Positions 62,401 through 64,000 of a stretch of DNA of 64,000 bases are shown here, in pieces. The notes under the pieces are model-generated. The model had not been told where the DNA came from, searched no databases, and worked only from the letters and a program-made list of their open reading frames with translations. The DNA comes from Nostoc sp. NMS2. GTDB taxonomy: Bacteria > Cyanobacteriota > Cyanobacteriia > Cyanobacteriales > Nostocaceae. How positions within the stretch are numbered: position 1 is the first letter of the stretch; each line of letters begins with the position of its first letter. The position numbers and the translations under genes were made by a program. The stretch covers positions 62,001 to 126,000 of the forward strand of contig NZ_JABXKH010000049.1 of the NCBI RefSeq assembly GCF_017115105.1, written 5' to 3'.

Positions 62401-63434
62401 CGAGAAATTAAGACCAAAAAAGCTGCTAGTAGGGTCATAAACAACGTTGTGTCTGACTCCTGACTCAACTGCTTGAGGCGTTGCGTGAGGTGGCGATCCA
62501 GTTGAAAACGCTCAACTCCACCTCGGAAGCTCTGAACTGGGGGACGTGGTTTATCAGTAGGCAGTTCTAGTACGGCAGGGACACCCGCTAACTGTTGCTG
62601 CCAGTAATCGAGTTGACGTTCCAGGACAACGCCAGTCAGCCACTGGCGTTGCCAAACTGCAAAATCAGCATACTGAATGGGTAATTCAGGTAGTGGGTAG
62701 GGCAATTGTTGAGCGAAAGCTATATATAGCTGAGATAACTCACGTTTGAAGATGTTCAAAGACCAGCCATCGTAGATAATGTGGTGCATCTTCAATAGCA
62801 GTACATACTCCTGGTTAGATAGTTGGAGGAGAGTGAATTCTACTAATGGCCCAACAGCCAGATCGAAGGGCTTGGACACAAGGGACTGCACTATTTGTTG
62901 AATCTGGTCAGTTTGCTCCTGATCTGACAACCCCTGCAAGTAATGGATGGGCAAAGTTAAGGCAGTGGGAGCAGCAATTAGCTGGAAAGGTTTTCCGTCT
63001 ACTGTGGGAAAAGTAGTTCTTAAGACCTCGTGGCGGCGAATGAGTTCACTTAGACTCTGCTCCAGTGCAACTACATTCAACGCCCCATTTAGCCTTTGAA
63101 CATCCAGCATATTATAAGAACGACTGTCTGGTGACAAGTGGTGCAGAAACCAGAGTCGCTGTTGGGCAAAAGATAGTGGTAGCTCACCGTTCCGTGGCAC
63201 TCTTTGAATGGGCAACTGATGAGAGGTTTTAACCTGCTTTGCTTGCTGTAAAAACAGCATAATTTCTGTTTTGCGCCCAGCTATTTCCTGACGTAGCGAT
63301 GGAGTTAACACCCCTTTAGGTGCATGACAACGCAAGCGAACCTCTTCCAGAGGCGCTCCGCTAACGCCATCGACCTCTAGTTCTATACTTAAGTTTGTTA
63401 GGTGACGAACGAATTCAAAGGTGCTGTTAGTCAT
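53418..63434 (-). CDS. Three-module NRPS: Ser, Pro-type, aromatic
   Basis: 3338 residues from the ATG at 63434, with GGAG eight bases upstream and three bases after the previous stop. TubC-type docking domain about 1-68, then three C-A-PCP modules. C domains: HHIIYDG, HHIVSDG and HHIVFDG. PCPs: GGHSL near 1083, 2184 and 3253. Adenylation pocket residues read by eye: A1 DVWHISLID(K), a serine code; A2 DVQFVAQLA(K) with PSESH, a proline-type code and the best candidate for 4-methylproline; A3 DAWTIGAVC(K), close to phenylalanine/aromatic codes. No epimerase. The order Ser-(Me)Pro-aromatic/Leu before a PKS matches nostopeptolide and nostocyclopeptide assembly lines as I recall them. Repeat-derived inserts lie in modules 2 and 3. 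Confidence 0.94.
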   Translation of the reverse strand: MTNSTFEFVRHLTNLSIELEVDGVSGAPLEEVRLRCHAPKGVLTPSLRQEIAGRKTEIMLFLQQAKQVKTSHQLPIQRVPRNGELPLSFAQQRLWFLHHLSPDSRSYNMLDVQRLNGALNVVALEQSLSELIRRHEVLRTTFPTVDGKPFQLIAAPTALTLPIHYLQGLSDQEQTDQIQQIVQSLVSKPFDLAVGPLVEFTLLQLSNQEYVLLLKMHHIIYDGWSLNIFKRELSQLYIAFAQQLPYPLPELPIQYADFAVWQRQWLTGVVLERQLDYWQQQLAGVPAVLELPTDKPRPPVQSFRGGVERFQLDRHLTQRLKQLSQESDTTLFMTLLAAFLVLISRYSGQLDIVVGSPIANRNNKSVEQLMGFFTNTLALRGDLSGNPSFVNFLAQVRQTTLSAYAHQDLPFEMLVEKLQPDRDLSRNPLVQVMFSLQNASQSFSDLPGLTIQQMSLPVDEMVKFDLEVNYWEVSSGLEGVWSYSTDLFDAATIARIAQHFQTLLQAIVANPKAPIAELPLLSQAERHQLLVEWNNTQVDYSQDKCIHELFEQQVEHTPDAIALIFENQKLTYRELNQRANKIAHSLKTLDVKPDVLVGICMERSLEMVIGILAIIKAGGAYVPLDPTYPKERLAFMLADAQVSVLLVQPHLVQELPPHQAQVVCINSDSQEFAAYSPENPTSEVTAKNLAYVIYTSGSTGKPKGAMNTHKGLCNRLLWMQDTYQLTATEKVLQKTPFSFDVSVWEFFWPLLTGASLIIAKPGGHQDSRYLVQLIAQEKITTLHFVPSMLQVFLEETGLDKCGSIKRVICSGEALSFDLQRRCFERLNAELHNLYGPTEAAIDVTFWACQPNSNEKIVPIGRPIANTQIYILDKHLQPVPIGVSGELHIGGVGLARGYWNKPELTQEKFISSPFETGKYLYKTGDLARYRSDGNIEYLGRIDHQVKIRGFRIELGEIEALLVSHPTVWESVVVVREDELGDKRLVAYVVPQVEESPIVPELRQFLKEKLPEYMLPSAFVLLESLPLTPNGKVDRRALPKPDIDSTLRELYVAPRTPIEEMLAQIWSQVLKVEQVGIYDNFFELGGHSLLATQLVSRIRNIFKVELPLRELFAAATVAELAQSIGQLQQQDLELSAQPIVARADNAELPLSYAQQRLWFLDQLNPNSAFYNIPIALRIVGTLNQTALEQSLQEIIYRHETLHTNFIAIDGKPSQIIQKQPNCTVYVVKLQHLPNSEQEIATEQLAKQQAIQPYDLANQALVRATLVVLSQTEHVLLVCMHHIVSDGWSMGVFVQELATLYNAYSQDQPSPLAPLPVQYADFALWQRQWLQGDVLQSQLSYWQQQLASAPALLSLPTDRPRPAVQTDNGAYQEFALSQELTGKLTQLSQQQGVTLFMTLLAAFDTLLYRYTGTEDILVGSPIANRDRSEIEGLIGFFVNTLVMRTNLSGNPSFSELLTRVREMAMEAYSHQHLPFEMLVEALQPERNLSHTPLFQVMFVLQNAPTSQVELTGLTVSPFPMKGANARFDLTLIMHNTATGLVGIWEYNTDLFDASTIERMTGHFITLLEGIIANPEQQISQLPLLTQPEQQKLLVEWNDTQVDYPRDKCIYHLFEEQVELTPNAVAVVYENQQLTYYELNYRANQLAHYLRSLGVGANILVGLCVERSLEMVIGLLGILKAGGAYLPLDPEYPTERLSFILEDAQVRVLLTQQSLLDRLPQHQAQLVCLDTDAQLISLCSQDNPISDMQATNLAYVIYTSGSTGQPKGVAMNQLALGNLILWHRENLKISRGAKTLQFASISFDVSFQEIFTTWCSGGTLFLIGEELRRDASALLGFLQQKAIERMFLPFVGLQQLAEVGVNSELVNSHLQEIVTAGEQLQITPAISQWLSKLTNCTLHNQYGPSESHLATSFTLNKSVKTWPLLPPIGRPIANTQIYILDKYLQPVPVGVPGEVHIGGVLLAQGYFNRPELTQERFIPNPFKRSRGAGEQGSRGETFNCDRLYKTGDLARYLPDGNIESLGRIDNQVKIRGFRIELGEIEAVLSQLDVQASCVIAREDIPGNTCTERSRSKRLVAYIVPQKEQTCTERLALSAVEGSRSTLKVSVVRSFLKEKLPEYMVPSAIVILEALPLTPNGKLDRRALPIPDLHSQLSDKYVAPRSPIEEILSIIWAQVLKVEQVGIHDNFFELGGHSLLATQLISRVRTSLKVELPLRSLFAAPTVAELSQNIQQLQQQDLELTASAILPRAKDAELPLSFAQTRLWFLDKLNPNSAFYNIPLALRLVGTLEVSVLEQSLQEITYRHEALRTNFITVDGQPTQIIREQGTENREQGIVGISNPLAPTPWTVSIVDLKHLSTSEKEIALQQLAQQQAQRPFDLATEALIRTTLIMLSETEHALLVCIHHIVFDGWSLSVFIQELAALYNAYSQGQPPSLMPLPIQYADFAIWQRDWLQGDVLQSQLSYWQQQLASAPALLSLPTDRPRPAVQTFAGAYQEFVLSVELTDRLEKLSQEQGCTLFMTLLAAYNTLLYRYTKQSDILVGSTIANRDRSEIEGLIGFFVNNLVMRTNLAGNPSFSELLTRVREVALSAYSHQNLPFEMLVEALQPERDLSHTPIFQVMFVLQNAPISEVELSGLTVSPLMSKGITAKFDLTLIMQNTATGLIGVWEYNTDLFDASTIKRMSNHFVTLLSAIVANPQQQISQLPLLTEVEQRQLLVEWNNTQADYPSDRSIHQLFEEQVKRTPDAVAVVFDNQQLTYYQLNCRANQLAHYLRSLGVKPDVLVGICVERSLDMVVGLLGILKAGGAYLPLDPEYPQERLSFMLEDAQVSVLLTQKRLIQRLPECQAKLVCLDESWEQIAQNNQDNPTSGVKAFHLAYVIYTSGSTGRPKGVMVEHKGLCNLTQAQIQTFGLHSDSRVLQFASFSFDASIWEIVLALGSGATLYLGTKDSLLPGKPLIEQLRDRCITNITLPPSALAVMPVEELPALQTIIVGGEACSAELIRQWSAGRNFFNAYGPTEATVCATIAKCTEDDEKISIGRAIANTQVYILDENLQPVPVGVPGELHIGGVGLARGYLNRPELTQEKFISNPFGSGRLYKTGDLVRYLPDGNIEYIGRIDNQVKIRGFRIELAEIETLLGQHGDVQICCVIAHEGTPGNKRLVAYIVPQKDVTLTPDELRQFLANKLPGYMVPAAFVILESLPLTPNGKVDRRALPNPDLHQELSDYVMPKTEVERIIAGIWQKALAVEKVGIYNNFFELGGHSLLLVKINQQLQEKLGLELSIVNMFNYPTIHSLSQYLSAKTHKEETTKENTSRPQAHSEIKALRKQQLQSRQQHRSQKKGGI
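56441..56484. repeat. TTCCCTGTTC-type repeats in frame in the C3 domain
   Basis: Five GGGAACA/GGGAATA-like units encode REQGTENREQGIVG in a loop of the third condensation domain. It is the same heptamer family as at 2266-2324. Confidence 0.75.
57147..57194. repeat. 48-bp ACTTCG repeat in the A2 domain
   Basis: Encodes TCTERLALSAVEGSRST in frame near the C-terminal A-subdomain. Confidence 0.85.
57234..57257. repeat. Short form of the ACTTCG repeat, 40 bases from the full copy
   Basis: Encodes TCTERSRS in frame, before KRLVAYIV of the same A domain. Confidence 0.75.
57459..57500. repeat. GGAGCAGGGG-type low-complexity insert in the A2 domain
   Basis: CCCCTGCTCC units encode RSRGAGEQGSRGE in the loop after NPFK of the adenylation domain; homologous A domains have three to five residues there. 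Confidence 0.75.
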
Positions 63435-63436
63435 GC

Positions 63437-64000
63437 TCAAAACTCCACTACCTCGCTACTGACTTCTTTATTTGATAAATTTTGTGTTACCAAATTCACT
63501 ACTTCTATGTAGGCTGCTATCCCCGCTACTGTGGGAGACTCAAACATCATCTTTATAGATAAATCGAGTTCAAATGTTGAATTTATCTTTGACATGACTT
63601 GGGTAGCTAGTAGGGAATGTCCCCCTAGTTCAAAGAAGTTGTCATTAACGCCAATGCGTTCAACTCCTAAGACTTCACTCCAGATTTGAGCTAGTTGAGC
63701 TTCAATAGGCGATCGCGGTAAAACAATGCCAGTGGAAAGATTTCTCGTGGCTGTATCAGGTGTTGGTAAAGCGCGACGATCCACCTTGCCATTAGGTGTT
63801 AAAGGCAAGGCATTGAGGATAACAAAAGCTTGCGGCACCATGTATGGAGGCAGTTTATTGACAAGGAACTGACGCAGTTCACCTGTTAGTGTCATTTGTT
63901 TTTGCGGCACTATGTAGGCAACTAAACGTTTACTTCGACTCCTTTCGACTTCGCTCAAGGCAAGCCGCTCAGTACAAGTCTCACCTGGGATATCTTCACG
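63437..64000 (-). CDS. NRPS, C-terminal part (end of A domain, PCP), cut by the window edge
   Basis: 187 residues visible; the frame is open to the edge. It holds the end of an adenylation domain (REDIPGE, KRLVAYIVPQK, LPPYMVPQAFVILNALPLT, NGKVDRRALP with the catalytic Lys) and a carrier protein (VNDNFFELGGHSLLATQVM). It ends without epimerase or thioesterase and is followed after three bases by the next NRPS, so it passes its chain on. The pocket residues lie outside the window. By analogy with nostopeptolide it could load Ile (inference). Confidence 0.92.
   Translation of the reverse strand, partial: REDIPGETCTERLALSEVERSRSKRLVAYIVPQKQMTLTGELRQFLVNKLPPYMVPQAFVILNALPLTPNGKVDRRALPTPDTATRNLSTGIVLPRSPIEAQLAQIWSEVLGVERIGVNDNFFELGGHSLLATQVMSKINSTFELDLSIKMMFESPTVAGIAAYIEVVNLVTQNLSNKEVSSEVVEF
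63932..63979. repeat. 48-bp ACTTCG repeat in the upstream NRPS A domain
   Basis: Encodes TCTERLALSEVERSRS directly before KRLVAYIV, the same position as in two other A domains of this locus. Confidence 0.85.

Overview
The window looks like chromosomal DNA of a filamentous, Nostoc-like cyanobacterium. The palindrome GCGATCGC (HIP1) is frequent, short tandem heptamer arrays and miniature inverted-repeat elements fill the gaps, and many proteins are of cyanobacterial type (GUN4 domain, Slr1339-like protein, caspase-FGE protein, microviridin and nostopeptolide-type pathways). No tRNA, rRNA or CRISPR array was recognised.

Positions 1-22 kb are mixed. There is a housekeeping and stress part: Slr1339-like protein, HxlR regulator, methyltransferase, ferritin-like protein, secreted nuclease, orphan sugar ABC permease, purN, aldehyde dehydrogenase, nitrilase-like protein, RCCR-like protein, WD40 protein, Rieske oxygenase, YjbQ protein and an aminotransferase. 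Between the permease and purN lies a 5.5 kb accessory island (about 5.1-10.6 kb). It holds a MazF-type toxin pair, an orphan UPF0175 protein, a HigBA-type pair and a large caspase/FGE protein whose 3' end looks like the variable region of a diversity-generating retroelement. A 143-bp direct repeat flanks the island and carries the broken 5' ends of the permease and purN, so the ancestral divergent pair can be reconstructed.

Positions 22-35 kb, all on the minus strand, form a microviridin-type (graspetide) locus. It contains an SbmA/BacA-like ABC transporter, a 44-residue precursor peptide with the leader motif PFFARFLE and a divergent core TYKFPSDLEDK, and two ATP-grasp ligases (MdnB/MvdC and MdnC/MvdD). 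Next come a LamG-patatin protein, a Gly-rich membrane protein, a second ABC transporter and a GUN4-domain coiled-coil protein. Both transporters end in the same helix-turn-helix-like module.

Positions 35-64 kb, also minus strand, form an NRPS/PKS assembly line. In transcription order it has the end of an upstream NRPS (cut by the window edge), a three-module NRPS (Ser, a Pro-type residue, an aromatic residue), a KS-AT-cMT-ACP polyketide module, and a second NRPS (Pro-type residue, unassigned D-residue, then C-PCP-TE with no adenylation domain). These are followed by a 2-oxoglutarate oxygenase, a zinc dehydrogenase and a pyrroline-5-carboxylate reductase homologue, the set expected to make 4-methylproline from leucine. 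The layout resembles the nostopeptolide/nostocyclopeptide pathways but is shorter and ends differently. Several repeats and one miniature element have inserted in frame into the megasynthase genes.
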